From Desulfobulbaceae bacterium UBA2273 (GTDB taxonomy: Bacteria; Desulfobacterota; Desulfobulbia; Desulfobulbales; Desulfurivibrionaceae): a stretch of 64,000 nt of DNA. The stretch covers positions 1 through 64,000 of the forward strand of contig DDWZ01000015.1 in assembly GCA_002347095.1 (NCBI GenBank), read 5' to 3'. The notes under the pieces were generated by a model. That model was given only the letters and a program-made list of their open reading frames with translations, had not been told where the DNA came from and ran no database searches. This document shows, piece by piece, positions 8,354-17,086 of the stretch (positions are counted from its first letter, which is position 1; the number at the start of each line of letters is the position of its first letter). The translations under genes and the position numbers were made by a program.

Positions 8354-9754
8354 ATGAAAACCATCAAGCCATTCCTTTTGTTTTTTTGGGTTGGAGCCTT
8401 CTTGAGCCTCGGCACCGGCTGCGCTACCTTGCCGAACGTCTCCGAGGTGATTGAGGATGCCCCGGCCACACAGCATCCGCGGCAAATCGTGGCGGCCAAG
8501 GGACGGGTGCTGTCTCCCCAGAAAAGCAAGGCCATCATGGCGCGGCTGAAACGATCGGTCGATGCGACCGACATTCTGGAACGCCACATCGCCGTGGTGG
8601 AATCGGTCACCGAAAGCCCGCTGACTAGGGGGAACAAGATCACCCTGCTCGCCGATGGTCAGACCGCCTATGCCGCAATGTTCAAGGCAATCCAGAAGGC
8701 CAAGGACCATGTCAACCTTGAAACCTATATTATTGAAGATGATGAGACAGGCCGCAAGTTTGCCGATCTGTTGCTGGAAAAACAGGCGGCAGGCGTCCAG
8801 GTAAATGTTATTTATGACAGCGTGGGCAGTATGAACACCCCCGCGGCTTTTTTCCAGCGCCTGGCCGAGGGCGGAATTCAGGTGGTTGAATTCAATCCGC
8901 TCAATCCCCTGAAAGCCCAGGTGAACTGGGGCTTGACCCTGACCCACCGGGATCACCGCAAGATTTTGATAGTCGACGGCAAGGTCGCCATTCTCGGGGG
9001 CATCAACATCAGCGAGGTGTATTCGAGTCGTCCTTTCAAGCGGAAACAAAACGAAAAAAGGCCAATTCATTGGCGTGACACAGACGTGCAAATTGAAGGC
9101 CCGGCCGTGGCTCAAATTCAGAAGCTCTTTCTGGACACCTGGCAGGGTCAGAATGGCGCGGAACTTTCCGGAGGGAACCATTTCCCTGCCCTGAAGGCAG
9201 AGGGCAATGCCCTGGTGCGCGTGATCGGCAGCACCCCGGGAGAAACCAATAGAATCCCTTTTATTGTGTATGTGTCGGCCATCACCTTTGCCGAGCATTC
9301 GATCCACATGACCAATTCCTATTTCATCCCTGACGAGCAGATAATACAGGGCCTTACCGATGCGGCTGCGCGCGGGGTTGACGTAAAGATCATTCTGCCG
9401 GGGATCAGCGATTCCCGGTTGGCCTTATATGCGCAGCGGTATCATTATACCGGGCTCTTGCAAGCGGGAGTAAAATTGTACGAGCACAATACTTCCCTGT
9501 TGCACGCGAAAACCGCGGTGATTGACAAGGTCTGGTCCACGGTCGGCTCGACCAACATGGATTTCTTGAGCTTATTAAACAACGACGAGGTAAATGCGGT
9601 TATCCTGAGTCAGGAGTTTGCCGGGGAAATGGAAAAGATGTTTGCCAGGGATCTGGCGGATTCCAAGCAGATTCACTGGGAGGAATGGAAAAAAAGACCG
9701 TTGTTGCCCAGGTTCAGGGAGTGGTTTGTCAATTTATTCGGCCGCTGGCTGTAG
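8354..9754 (+). CDS. Phospholipase D / cardiolipin synthase-family lipoprotein
   Basis: A 466-residue protein with a lipoprotein signal peptide ending in the lipobox GTGC (LSLGTGC, Cys about residue 24). It has two HKD catalytic motifs, HRKILIVD (about residue 200) and HAKTAVID (about residue 385), the hallmark of the phospholipase D superfamily. It resembles cardiolipin synthase C (ClsC) and related phosphatidyltransferases, but is lipid-anchored rather than carrying two N-terminal transmembrane helices. It probably remodels phospholipids at the envelope. It precedes a secreted protein (gap 33 bases) and a small helical protein on the same strand, which suggests an operon. Confidence 0.88.
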   Translation: MKTIKPFLLFFWVGAFLSLGTGCATLPNVSEVIEDAPATQHPRQIVAAKGRVLSPQKSKAIMARLKRSVDATDILERHIAVVESVTESPLTRGNKITLLADGQTAYAAMFKAIQKAKDHVNLETYIIEDDETGRKFADLLLEKQAAGVQVNVIYDSVGSMNTPAAFFQRLAEGGIQVVEFNPLNPLKAQVNWGLTLTHRDHRKILIVDGKVAILGGINISEVYSSRPFKRKQNEKRPIHWRDTDVQIEGPAVAQIQKLFLDTWQGQNGAELSGGNHFPALKAEGNALVRVIGSTPGETNRIPFIVYVSAITFAEHSIHMTNSYFIPDEQIIQGLTDAAARGVDVKIILPGISDSRLALYAQRYHYTGLLQAGVKLYEHNTSLLHAKTAVIDKVWSTVGSTNMDFLSLLNNDEVNAVILSQEFAGEMEKMFARDLADSKQIHWEEWKKRPLLPRFREWFVNLFGRWL

Positions 9755-9787
9755 CCGTTCGTTAAGGATGGGTGTATTCCCGCAAAA

Positions 9788-10735
9788 ATGGATCAGGTGA
9801 ATAAGGGGGAGACGATCAGAAACCAGGGGGGAGCATTCCTGTTCCTGCTCGCCGTTGCGCTGCTCTTTTCGGCCAACGGTGCTGCCGCTGCCGAAAAGCC
9901 TGGGCAGGGTGCCGAGATCCTGCGCGACACCTATGGCCGGAACATGGACCGCTTGGAGCAAAACAGCTTCGGCTTTCCGCTCCTTCTGGAGTCTTTTGCG
10001 CGAGACGACAGGGTGCAGGTGGATGTCTACGGGGTCTTTGCGTATCCCTTCAGCAGCGTGGCCAAGGTGCTCAAGGTCCCGGCCAACTGGTGCGATATCG
10101 TCTCCCTCCACCCCAATGTCAAGGCGTGCACCTACAGGGAACTGCCGGACGTCTGGCTGCTGACTTTTTACATCGGCCGCAAGGTCTATCAACCTCCGGA
10201 AGACACGCGGCAGGTCCTGTACCAGTACCGGGAAGTTGCTCAGCAGCAGGGATATCTGGATGTCACCCTCAGCGCCGAGGACGGCCCTTTCGGCACCAAT
10301 AACCACCGCATGCGGTTCGAGGCCCTGCCCCTTGAGGGGGGAAAAACTTTTGTCCACGTCAGTTATGCATACAGCGACAGTGTTGCGCTTCGCCTCGCGG
10401 AAAAGGTATATTTCGCGACCCTCGGCCGGAGCAAGGTGGGGTTCACCCAGACCGGCACCGGGAAAAACGGCACGCCCGTCTATATCGGCGGGCCCCGCGG
10501 CGCGATTGAGCGCAATGCTGTCCGGTACTATTTCGCGATCCAGTCTTTTATGAATACCGTGCGCTACCCCGAAGAACGGCGTTTCCGCATGCGAATCAAC
10601 GAGTGGTACGATCTTACGAACCGTTACCGGCGACAGCTCTTCGAACTGGAAAAGGAGGAGTACCTCGCCTTCAAGACGATGGAGCAGAAGAATCAGGTGA
10701 TGCTCCAGATCCGGCTTAAAACGGATTTTCAGTGA
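9788..10735 (+). CDS. Exported protein of unknown function downstream of the phospholipase D gene
   Basis: A 315-residue protein with an N-terminal signal sequence (about residues 14-36, GGAFLFLLAVALLFSANGAAAA). The mature part has a lipid-binding-like pattern of alternating beta strands and aromatic residues (QVDVYGVFAYPFSSVAKVL, WLLTFYIGRKVYQPPED, HVSYAYSDSVALRLAEKVYF) and ends in an Arg/Glu-rich helix. I recognise no family. The gap of 33 bases to the phospholipase gene and the shared strand suggest a joint envelope role. Other in-frame ATGs exist, but the first gives a full signal peptide. Confidence 0.75.
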   Translation: MDQVNKGETIRNQGGAFLFLLAVALLFSANGAAAAEKPGQGAEILRDTYGRNMDRLEQNSFGFPLLLESFARDDRVQVDVYGVFAYPFSSVAKVLKVPANWCDIVSLHPNVKACTYRELPDVWLLTFYIGRKVYQPPEDTRQVLYQYREVAQQQGYLDVTLSAEDGPFGTNNHRMRFEALPLEGGKTFVHVSYAYSDSVALRLAEKVYFATLGRSKVGFTQTGTGKNGTPVYIGGPRGAIERNAVRYYFAIQSFMNTVRYPEERRFRMRINEWYDLTNRYRRQLFELEKEEYLAFKTMEQKNQVMLQIRLKTDFQ

Positions 10736-10853
10736 GTGGCCGGCTGCCCCAACCCCATGTTGCTCAAGCGTGGAGGTTCATCCTCTCCACCCTGGGCCAA
10801 GCACCGGCAGCAGGGGAAGAAAACGGATATTTTCTCCCAAAGGATCTGAATAT

Positions 10854-11129
10854 ATGGCTGAAACAATCCCGCCCGATATCAAAAAAGACCTGGAAAAGGC
10901 CGCCAACCTGCACCAGCGCGCCTCTTCCGATTACGAAAAATGCGTGGAATTCAACAAGTTGATGTCCGACGTTCTAGGCAGGCTGGAAGATGCCCACTGC
11001 TATAAAACCGCCGACAAGGTGATGAGTATACTCATCGACTGCAACCCCAAACAGGGAGCCCAGTGCGAAAAGGCTGCCCGGATCGGGGACAAGATGAAGA
11101 AGTTTGAGCAGGACAAGGGAAGTAAATAG
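10854..11129 (+). CDS. Small helical protein of unknown function
   Basis: The start is at ATG 10854 (MAETIPPDIKKDLEKA), with AGGA eight bases upstream; the upstream extension of the frame has no plausible start. The 91-residue product is hydrophilic, predicted mostly alpha-helical, and has three cysteines (KCVEF, DCNPKQ, QCEKA). No signal peptide is visible, so it is probably cytoplasmic. It is the third gene of the unit that starts with the phospholipase D lipoprotein, 118 bases after its neighbour. A short hairpin (GTGGAGG/CCTCTCCAC) lies in that gap. Confidence 0.7.
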   Translation: MAETIPPDIKKDLEKAANLHQRASSDYEKCVEFNKLMSDVLGRLEDAHCYKTADKVMSILIDCNPKQGAQCEKAARIGDKMKKFEQDKGSK

Positions 11130-11205
11130 TTCTGCTCCGGGTTTCTCTGCTGCCCAGCCAGGTGCTTCGAGCCAGCACGTGGAGACTGCCCCTTGCCCGC
11201 CAATG

Positions 11206-12117
11206 CTACTTTTCAAGACCTGATTCCAGCTCGCCTGTTTTATCCCCGCTTTTTTTCCTGAAAACCCGGATCTCCACATCCACATCCATTTGCAACCGGT
11301 CCAGGGCCGCCACCTTCCCCTTGGTCTCCCGGTCGATGTTCCAGTAATAGGGGGTCATGGCCAGCAGGTCCATGATCGTCTGGTTGCTGGTCAGTTCGAG
11401 CGGATAGGTGATCCGCTGCACGGCGGCGGGGAAGAATAGCTCCTTGGCCTTTTCGGTGATCGCGGGCGCGTCATGCTCTCTGGTGACCGGATAGATGATT
11501 TTTCGCAACCCGTTAAGGTGTCTAGGCCCTGGGCTGACAAAGACGAGGCTGCCGCTCTCCTTGAGGATGCGAGCAAATTCCGGGATGTTCGCCGGGGAAA
11601 AGACACTGAGCACGAGATCCAGGGATTCATCCAAAAAGGGCAGATCGTTGATGCTGGCCACGAACCACCCCACGGTCCGGTCGCGCTGGGTGGCTTGGCG
11701 CACCGCAAACTTGGAGACATCGACCCCGTGGTACTCAATGGCCGAATGCGCTGCAAGATGCGGTGCGCTGTTGCCAGCCAGGGCCTCCTTGAGGCGCGCA
11801 AGATAAAAGCCTTCGCCGCAGCCGGCATCGAGCACGCTGCCGCCGCCGACGCTTGCCAATCGCGAAAGTACGGTGCGGATAGTCTCGTTGATCGCGTCTG
11901 AGATCGGGTTGTAATACCCCAAGTCCAGGAACCGTCTCCGGCTCAGGACCATGTCCGGGTCGTCCCCCGGTTCCTTGGAATGTTTTTTGTGGGCAAGCAC
12001 CAGATTGACATAGCCCTGGCGGGCGGCGTCGAAGCTGTGCTTTGCCGCGCATTGGTAGCCGGAAGGCGTTGCAAGCAGCGGTTGCCGGCAAACCGGGCAT
12101 TGGAGAATGGAACTCAT
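11206..12117 (-). CDS. rlmA: RlmA-type 23S rRNA (guanine-N1)-methyltransferase
   Basis: The start at ATG 12117 (MSSILQCPVCRQPLL) follows AAGGATG. The N-terminus binds zinc through CPVCRQPL...YQCAAKHSFD (three cysteines and a histidine), the signature that separates RlmA proteins from other small methyltransferases. The Rossmann SAM-binding motif is VLDAGCGEGFYLARL (about residue 100). Downstream blocks (DLVLSVFSPANIPEFARIL and the HLNGLRKIIYP region) match the family. The product is 303 residues, slightly longer than the E. coli enzyme (269). RlmA methylates G745 of 23S rRNA in Gram-negative bacteria; related enzymes act on G748. The gene is convergent with the small protein gene at 10854-11129. 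Confidence 0.88.
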   Translation of the reverse strand: MSSILQCPVCRQPLLATPSGYQCAAKHSFDAARQGYVNLVLAHKKHSKEPGDDPDMVLSRRRFLDLGYYNPISDAINETIRTVLSRLASVGGGSVLDAGCGEGFYLARLKEALAGNSAPHLAAHSAIEYHGVDVSKFAVRQATQRDRTVGWFVASINDLPFLDESLDLVLSVFSPANIPEFARILKESGSLVFVSPGPRHLNGLRKIIYPVTREHDAPAITEKAKELFFPAAVQRITYPLELTSNQTIMDLLAMTPYYWNIDRETKGKVAALDRLQMDVDVEIRVFRKKSGDKTGELESGLEK

Positions 12118-12316
12118 GTGCGCATCCTTACCATTGGGGTCCGATCTCATGTGCGCAGGTGAGCCGGGATTTCAGAGGGATTGACGGGGGGAGTCCGGTT
12201 ATACATCTCGACAGGCAAAGAATCTGCCACCTGTTCGACTTCGGCAGGCAGGTGCGGAGCAAGGATGTATTTGGTCCGCAGGCCACGAAAAAAGTTACCG
12301 TACAGGCGAGGAGAAG

Positions 12317-13900
12317 TCAAATCACTTGCCAGGCGCTGCCCGTATCAGGCAGCGCCTTTGCCGGGTTGCGGCTCTCCCCCGCGCTGGTCACCATGACCGC
12401 CGAGGCCCCGGGCAAGGGGCACTTGGTTTCGCATATCCCGCAGCCGACGCAGAGATCATCAATCAGGTACGGCTGTTTGACCGTCACCTTCTCGCCCCGG
12501 CTGTTTTCAACGGTAGCTTCCCGGAACTTGATCGCCTTGTCCGGGGTGGGGCAATGCTCTTCGCAGACGATGCAGGGGATACCCTTGGCATAGGGCAGGC
12601 AGCGGTTCTTGTCAAAAACAACATTGCCGATTTTCACCTTTTTCTTTTCCGGGACGGATAGCTTTGCGATCGCCCCGCTGGGGCAGACCTGGCCGCAGAG
12701 GGTGCAGTTGTATTCACAGTAGCCGGTGCGGGCTTTGAGGATCGGGGAAAACATCCCCTCCAGGCCGGCCTGGAGAAAAGCAGGCTGCAGACCATTGCCG
12801 ATGCAGACCTTCATGCACTCTCCGCAGCGGACGCAACGGCCGACAAACTCTTCTTCCGGCAAGGCCCCGGGCGGGCGGATCAGGAGTTCGTCGGACTGCC
12901 GGGCCAGGGTTCGGCTCTTGAGAAAAAAAGGCAGCAGCGCCCCCACAGCCAGGGAACCGACAAAAGTACGGCGGGAAAGCGCAAAAAACGGCTTTGTCCG
13001 AGATTGCCCGCCAAAGCGAAATGATATTTTGTTGCCCGGGCAATGATGGATACAATCCAAACAGAGATTGCAGTCCAGCATCGAGATAGTGCGGTCCTCG
13101 TCGATGGCCCCCATCCGGCAGACCTCCCGGCAGTTTCGGCATGTACCGCATGTGCTGCCCGCTTTCCCCCGCAGGAGGGAAAAGCGGGCGGTCACCGCAA
13201 ACAATGCGCCCAGCGGGCAGATATTGCGGCAGAAAAACCGGCGTTCCAGTTTTTCCAGAAAGAAAATCAGCAGAAGAATCCCCAGCGAAAGCAGTGCCAG
13301 GTCATAATATTTCTGATTAAAGGGCAGGACGGACGCCTTGAGAAAGGCGTACACCGGTTCGGTTACAGCGTTGACCCAAGCCGGGGCCTCTTGATAGGTG
13401 TAGGTGAAAAAGGTTGCGGACAGGGCGTTTAAGGCCGGGTCCACCGCCAGGGCCAAACCCCGGACCAAGATCGAGAAAGGATCGACATACCCGGCCATGG
13501 GCAGCCCGAACCAGGCTCCCACCAGCAGAAAACCCAGGAGATAGAACTTGAGCGGCCGGTATGTTCTTTTTTTCCCGGTCTGCGTGTTCGGCGTCACGTT
13601 GCGGCAACCGTCCAGCAGGGTTCCCATGGGGCAGATCCAGCCGCAGAAAAAGCGGCCCAGGATCAGGGTCAAAAGCACGGTGCCAACGGCCGGCAGCATC
13701 AGGAGAATAAAAAAACCCGCGGCCACGGAAGCGGACAGGGCCAGCAGGGGATCGATCCGGAAGAGAATGTTCACCGCGTACTCGATGGTATCGGAGCCCG
13801 AATAATCGGTCCTGATGAACAAAAAGAAAAAGAGCGCCAGACAGGCCAACTGGCTCAGGCGCCGCCAGTAATACAAGGGGATTTTGCGTGTGGTTTTCAT
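12317..13900 (-). CDS. Membrane-bound polyferredoxin (NapH/MauN-like 4Fe-4S protein)
   Basis: A 527-residue protein. About five transmembrane helices fill the first half, with FCGWICPMG and FCRNICPLGALF between helices, as in NapH, NosR and related quinol-linked redox proteins. The second half carries several ferredoxin motifs: CGTCRNCREVC, CNLCLDCIHHC, CVRCGECMKVC, CTLCGQVC, CIVCEEHC and CVGCGICETKC. An embedded twin-arginine-like ALSRRTFVGSLAVGA suggests export of the last ferredoxin block. It probably passes electrons between the quinone pool and a periplasmic acceptor. It lies downstream of the DUF362 gene on the same strand (gap 154 bases with a hairpin); the two families often occur together. 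Confidence 0.85.
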   Translation of the reverse strand: MKTTRKIPLYYWRRLSQLACLALFFFLFIRTDYSGSDTIEYAVNILFRIDPLLALSASVAAGFFILLMLPAVGTVLLTLILGRFFCGWICPMGTLLDGCRNVTPNTQTGKKRTYRPLKFYLLGFLLVGAWFGLPMAGYVDPFSILVRGLALAVDPALNALSATFFTYTYQEAPAWVNAVTEPVYAFLKASVLPFNQKYYDLALLSLGILLLIFFLEKLERRFFCRNICPLGALFAVTARFSLLRGKAGSTCGTCRNCREVCRMGAIDEDRTISMLDCNLCLDCIHHCPGNKISFRFGGQSRTKPFFALSRRTFVGSLAVGALLPFFLKSRTLARQSDELLIRPPGALPEEEFVGRCVRCGECMKVCIGNGLQPAFLQAGLEGMFSPILKARTGYCEYNCTLCGQVCPSGAIAKLSVPEKKKVKIGNVVFDKNRCLPYAKGIPCIVCEEHCPTPDKAIKFREATVENSRGEKVTVKQPYLIDDLCVGCGICETKCPLPGASAVMVTSAGESRNPAKALPDTGSAWQVI

Positions 13901-13975
13901 GGAAATTCATTGCCCCGGTGCGGGATCGGTTGAAGCGAGCCAAGCTGACCCGCGGGTTTTAGCAGGGTGTTGAAA

Positions 13976-14034
13976 AACTCGTTTTTCGATGCCCTGCGTG
14001 CGATTCAGGCATGAATCGCCAATTTCGACGAGTT
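13976..14034. repeat. Nested hairpin between the DUF362 and polyferredoxin genes
   Basis: An inner perfect stem GCGATTCA/TGAATCGC (14000-14019, loop GGCA) sits inside an outer stem AACTCGT/ACGAGTT (13976-13982 and 14028-14034). It may terminate or attenuate transcription after the DUF362 gene, or be a palindromic intergenic repeat. Confidence 0.4.
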
Positions 14035-14054
14035 CTCATTCGTTAAAAAAAAGA

Positions 14055-14966
14055 TCAGGCTGTAATCACCTTGATCTTTTTCAGGTCTATCTCTCCCAGC
14101 CCCAAGGCATGGGCGGCGACAGTGGATTCGATCTCCTCGGGCCTCAGGCCGAACAGGGTGGTGGCATAGGCATCGGCTGCCACCGGATCGACCGAGGCGA
14201 CAACCGTGTCCAGCACCTTGACGTCGTTGAGATTGCCGCCTTGCGGGCCATTGGCAAGAAGGATGCGGGTGGCGTCGATCACGGTGAGTTTCGGCCGGAT
14301 CACCGTGGCCAGGTCTGCCAGCTTCTGGCCAAGGTTGTGGTGCATCGCCCCCCGGGTGCCGCCCAGAACCCCCATGCTGTTCTTGAGGCCCAGGGTCAAC
14401 CGGCTGAGCCCGTGGTGCTTGGCCACCGGCACGTTGATGTAGCTGTCCGCCTCCAGGGCGTCGCGATAAATATCCAAACGCCTGACCGCCTTGCCCCGCG
14501 CAATATCAACCGGGACATATTTGCGCTCGTCCGGGTGGAAAAACTTCAACCGCTTGTCCTTGATCCCGGCCAGGACCTCCTGGATGCCGCTGTTGACATA
14601 GCACCGCCGCTCCTCATTACAGGTCCGGTCAAAGACCAGAACCTCCCCGGCCCCGGCATCCAGAGCCCGCTCAACCAAAACCCTGACCACCTGCGGATGG
14701 GTATTGGCAGCCTGGGCAGGATTGCGGTCCCAGCCGATATTCGGCTTGACCACCACCTTGTCGCTGGGGCGGACGAATTTTTCCATCCCGCCCAGGGGGG
14801 AAAGAACCCGGTCAACCAGATCCCGGTAATTCTTTCCGGTTGCATGGGCAAGCAGGGGCAGGCGATCATCCGCTGCCAGGGCCTCGCCTATCGTGAAATG
14901 GGGAACACCCACACTGAGCCCTGCCGACCACAGGGCCACCTGCCTGAGAAATTCTCTCCTGTCCAT
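14055..14966 (-). CDS. DUF362 domain-containing protein with a Tat-like signal
   Basis: A 303-residue protein. The N-terminus MDRREFLRQVALWSAGLSVG is a twin-arginine signal, so a folded protein is probably exported. The DUF362 core is seen in VVVKPNIGWDRNPAQAANTHP, SYINVPVAKHHGLSRLTLGL and KNSMGVLGGTRGAMHH. The reaction of DUF362 proteins is unknown. Many sit beside 4Fe-4S proteins, as here, which suggests a redox or maturation role. The cysteines typical of the ferredoxin-containing variants are absent, so this copy is the DUF362 domain alone. ATG 14966 was chosen because it gives the complete Tat signal. Confidence 0.85.
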   Translation of the reverse strand: MDRREFLRQVALWSAGLSVGVPHFTIGEALAADDRLPLLAHATGKNYRDLVDRVLSPLGGMEKFVRPSDKVVVKPNIGWDRNPAQAANTHPQVVRVLVERALDAGAGEVLVFDRTCNEERRCYVNSGIQEVLAGIKDKRLKFFHPDERKYVPVDIARGKAVRRLDIYRDALEADSYINVPVAKHHGLSRLTLGLKNSMGVLGGTRGAMHHNLGQKLADLATVIRPKLTVIDATRILLANGPQGGNLNDVKVLDTVVASVDPVAADAYATTLFGLRPEEIESTVAAHALGLGEIDLKKIKVITA

Positions 14967-15271
14967 GCCGACACCTCTCCCGTAATGGTTTGTCTCGGTT
15001 TTTCCACTCAGTCAATTATGGCTCCGCAACAGTGTTATGTCAAAGCAAACCCCAAGAAAGGGAGCAGCGGATGCCGGAATCTGCAACGGGGTAAATAGTT
15101 CCCGGTCATTTTTTTTTAGCCCGAGGCCCGGGTTTGCCATCTTTCTGTAAGAGGTTGAAACTCTGTAATTTGTTTTCCTAACTTTTTTTTGTTGCCAAGG
15201 GCAAGAGAAGTATGGCACGGTTAATTTATGCGACAAAATGCCGCACCTAAACACAGGAGGGGAAGATCGTT
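14967..15271. other. Intergenic region between the divergent DUF362 and cytochrome genes
   Basis: About 305 bases without a convincing gene. It should contain the promoters of both divergent units. A T8 tract lies near 15110 and another near 15183, and AGGAGG before 15272 is the ribosome site of the cytochrome gene. A TGGCAC near 15213 looks like half of a sigma-54 promoter, but the second half is wrongly spaced. Confidence 0.5.
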
Positions 15272-16417
15272 ATGATACGCAGACGAACGCATCAAGTGAA
15301 GAGATGTTGTGTCCGGACAGCGTTTGTCATTCCCCTTCTTGTGGCGGGTTCCGCCGGCGCGAAAATCACCGGCGAGTGCGACAATTGCCACACCATGCAC
15401 AACAGCCAGCAAGGCGCCAGCATGCAGTTCAACAATTCCGCCAAGGTGGAACGAAACCTGCTGCGGGGAGACTGCCTCGGCTGTCATGGTCAGGCCACTG
15501 CCCAGAAGATCGTCAACATAAACGGCAGCCTGATTCCCCAGGTCATGCATTCCGATCCCAGCGGGGATCTTGCCGCCGGCAATTTCGGGTATATTACCGG
15601 CATCAAGGGCACCGCCGCCAACAGCCATGGCCATAATGTCATTGCCCTGGGCGCGGAATTTAAAGAGACCTTAATAACCAACCTGCCCGGCGGAATCAGG
15701 CAATCCTTCCACGACGGCTATATCGTCAACGCCTCAAACCTGACCTGCGCCGGGCTCAACGGCTGCCATGGCTACAGATACGCCAGCGGCTCGCCCACCG
15801 ATATCGTCGCGCTCAAGGGCGCGCATCATAACAACGTGGACGGCCAATTGGCCGTGGCCGACACCGCCGCAAACAGCTATCGCTTTCTGGTTGGAGTTAA
15901 AGGCTATGAAAACCAGACCGACAAATGGCAGAATGCCAGCGCCACAAGCCACAACGAATATTACGGCGCCACCACGCCCATGACTTTGGGCTGCGGCGCC
16001 ACCAGTTGCCATGGCAGCAACGGCGTATCCCCGCCCAACCACACGATCAGCGGATTCTGCGGCACCTGCCACGGCAATTTCCATACCCTCTCGGCAGGCG
16101 CCAGCGACGGCATCGGCCCGGACATAACCTCGCCATTCATCCGGCACCCCAACGATATCGTGCTTCCGGCCTCCAAGGAATATCAGAATTATACAACCTA
16201 CAGTGTCCAGGCTCCCATCGGGCGCACCGCGGTACCGGCCTCCGCCAGCAGCGTTGTGGCCCCCGGCGCCGATGTCGTTACCTGCCTCTCCTGCCATATG
16301 GCCCATGCCAGCCCGTATCCGGACATGCTGCGCTGGGATTACAGCCAGATGAATGCGCACCAGAGCGGCGATGTCAATACGGGTTGCTTTACCTGCCACA
16401 CCACCAAGGATAATTGA
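15272..16417 (+). CDS. Periplasmic multiheme cytochrome c (five to seven hemes)
   Basis: A 381-residue protein with an N-terminal signal sequence (FVIPLLVAGSAGA) and standard heme-binding motifs CDNCH (about residue 36), CLGCH, CGTCH, CLSCH and CFTCH. Two irregular motifs are also present: CAGLNGCH (five spacer residues) and CGATSCH (four). Conserved distal histidines (TMHNSQ, NSHGHN, AHHNN, HMAHASPYPDM) can serve as second heme ligands. If the irregular motifs bind heme, the total is seven. The size and sparse heme packing recall extracellular or periplasmic electron-transfer cytochromes of metal- and sulfur-cycling bacteria. A good AGGAGG precedes the start. It has no cotranscribed partner. 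Confidence 0.88.
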   Translation: MIRRRTHQVKRCCVRTAFVIPLLVAGSAGAKITGECDNCHTMHNSQQGASMQFNNSAKVERNLLRGDCLGCHGQATAQKIVNINGSLIPQVMHSDPSGDLAAGNFGYITGIKGTAANSHGHNVIALGAEFKETLITNLPGGIRQSFHDGYIVNASNLTCAGLNGCHGYRYASGSPTDIVALKGAHHNNVDGQLAVADTAANSYRFLVGVKGYENQTDKWQNASATSHNEYYGATTPMTLGCGATSCHGSNGVSPPNHTISGFCGTCHGNFHTLSAGASDGIGPDITSPFIRHPNDIVLPASKEYQNYTTYSVQAPIGRTAVPASASSVVAPGADVVTCLSCHMAHASPYPDMLRWDYSQMNAHQSGDVNTGCFTCHTTKDN

Positions 16418-16525
16418 GCCACAACACGAGCGGTGTGACCTGCGCCGGAACCGCGGTGCCGTAATCTGCCCACACAGGGCTCGTCTGGCCGTCCGGTGGG
16501 GCAGATCGCGACTTTCGGCAGAGGG

Positions 16526-16870
16526 TCATTTCCCCTGCAGCCATTGTTTGTAGAAATCAGCATGAAAGCCGACCACACATTCATCGCCGACCCGCAAGGC
16601 GGGAGCGCGGAGGTTGCCGCTCGGCCCCATCACCTGCTTGAGTATCGCTTCCTTCCCGTCCTGCTTTGGTTTCAGGGAAGAGACCGTCTTGCCCTTGACA
16701 ACGGTGATTTTCGCCGCCTTGCCCAGCATCTCCCAGGCGGCCGCGCCATCCATCCGCACCGTGCGGGCGTCAACCACCTCGCGGATCACCGCCTTTTCCT
16801 GCGCAAGAACCTCCTGCGCATTCCGGCAGGAGGTTCACCCCTTACGCAGATAGGCCCAATCAATTTCCAT
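16526..16870 (-). CDS. ArsC-like thioredoxin-fold selenoprotein (UGA read as selenocysteine at codon 12)
   Basis: Starting at ATG 16870, after GGAGGAAGAGG, the frame reads MEIDWAYLRKG, then TGA (16835-16837), then TSCRNAQEVLAQEKAVIREV, and continues open to 16526. Treating TGA as selenocysteine gives a 114-residue protein with a U-T-S-C redox motif at the place where thioredoxin-fold ArsC-like proteins have their catalytic cysteine. The C-terminal PSGNLRAPALRVGDECVVGF, with the cis-proline region, fits that fold. A perfect 10-bp hairpin begins at the last base of the TGA, as expected of a bacterial SECIS element. ArsC-family selenoproteins are known in Desulfobacterota. A conventional gene call would start at 16789 and lose the active site. 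Confidence 0.85.
16808..16835 (-). promoter_or_regulatory. Candidate bacterial SECIS hairpin
   Basis: On the coding strand AACCTCCTGC (its first A is the last base of the UGA codon) pairs perfectly with GCAGGAGGTT around the 8-base loop CGGAATGC. Bacterial SECIS elements lie directly 3' of the UGA within the coding sequence and bind SelB. The loop lies about 10-17 bases after the UGA, slightly closer than in E. coli fdhF, but it contains the expected guanines. Confidence 0.65.
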
Positions 16871-17086
16871 CCTCTTCCTCCTTTTTTGGATGTGAATCAT
16901 CCCTGTCGCAGCAAGCTTCTTGCCTGAAGATCGCTTAAAACAGCACTTGATGGCAAGGCAATTTCGTCGCAGGGCAAAAAATATCGTTGCGGAACGTTGC
17001 AATTCCTGCCGGAGTCGGGTTTCATATGAGATAATCATTCCAGAACATCGCTCCCATCAAGAAAAACAACCTTTCGCGGCCGTCAC

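Noticed and set aside
15213-15231. Possible sigma-54 promoter (TGGCAC ... GC) before the cytochrome gene
   Set aside because: The GC element is about four bases too far from the GG element, so the -24/-12 spacing does not fit.
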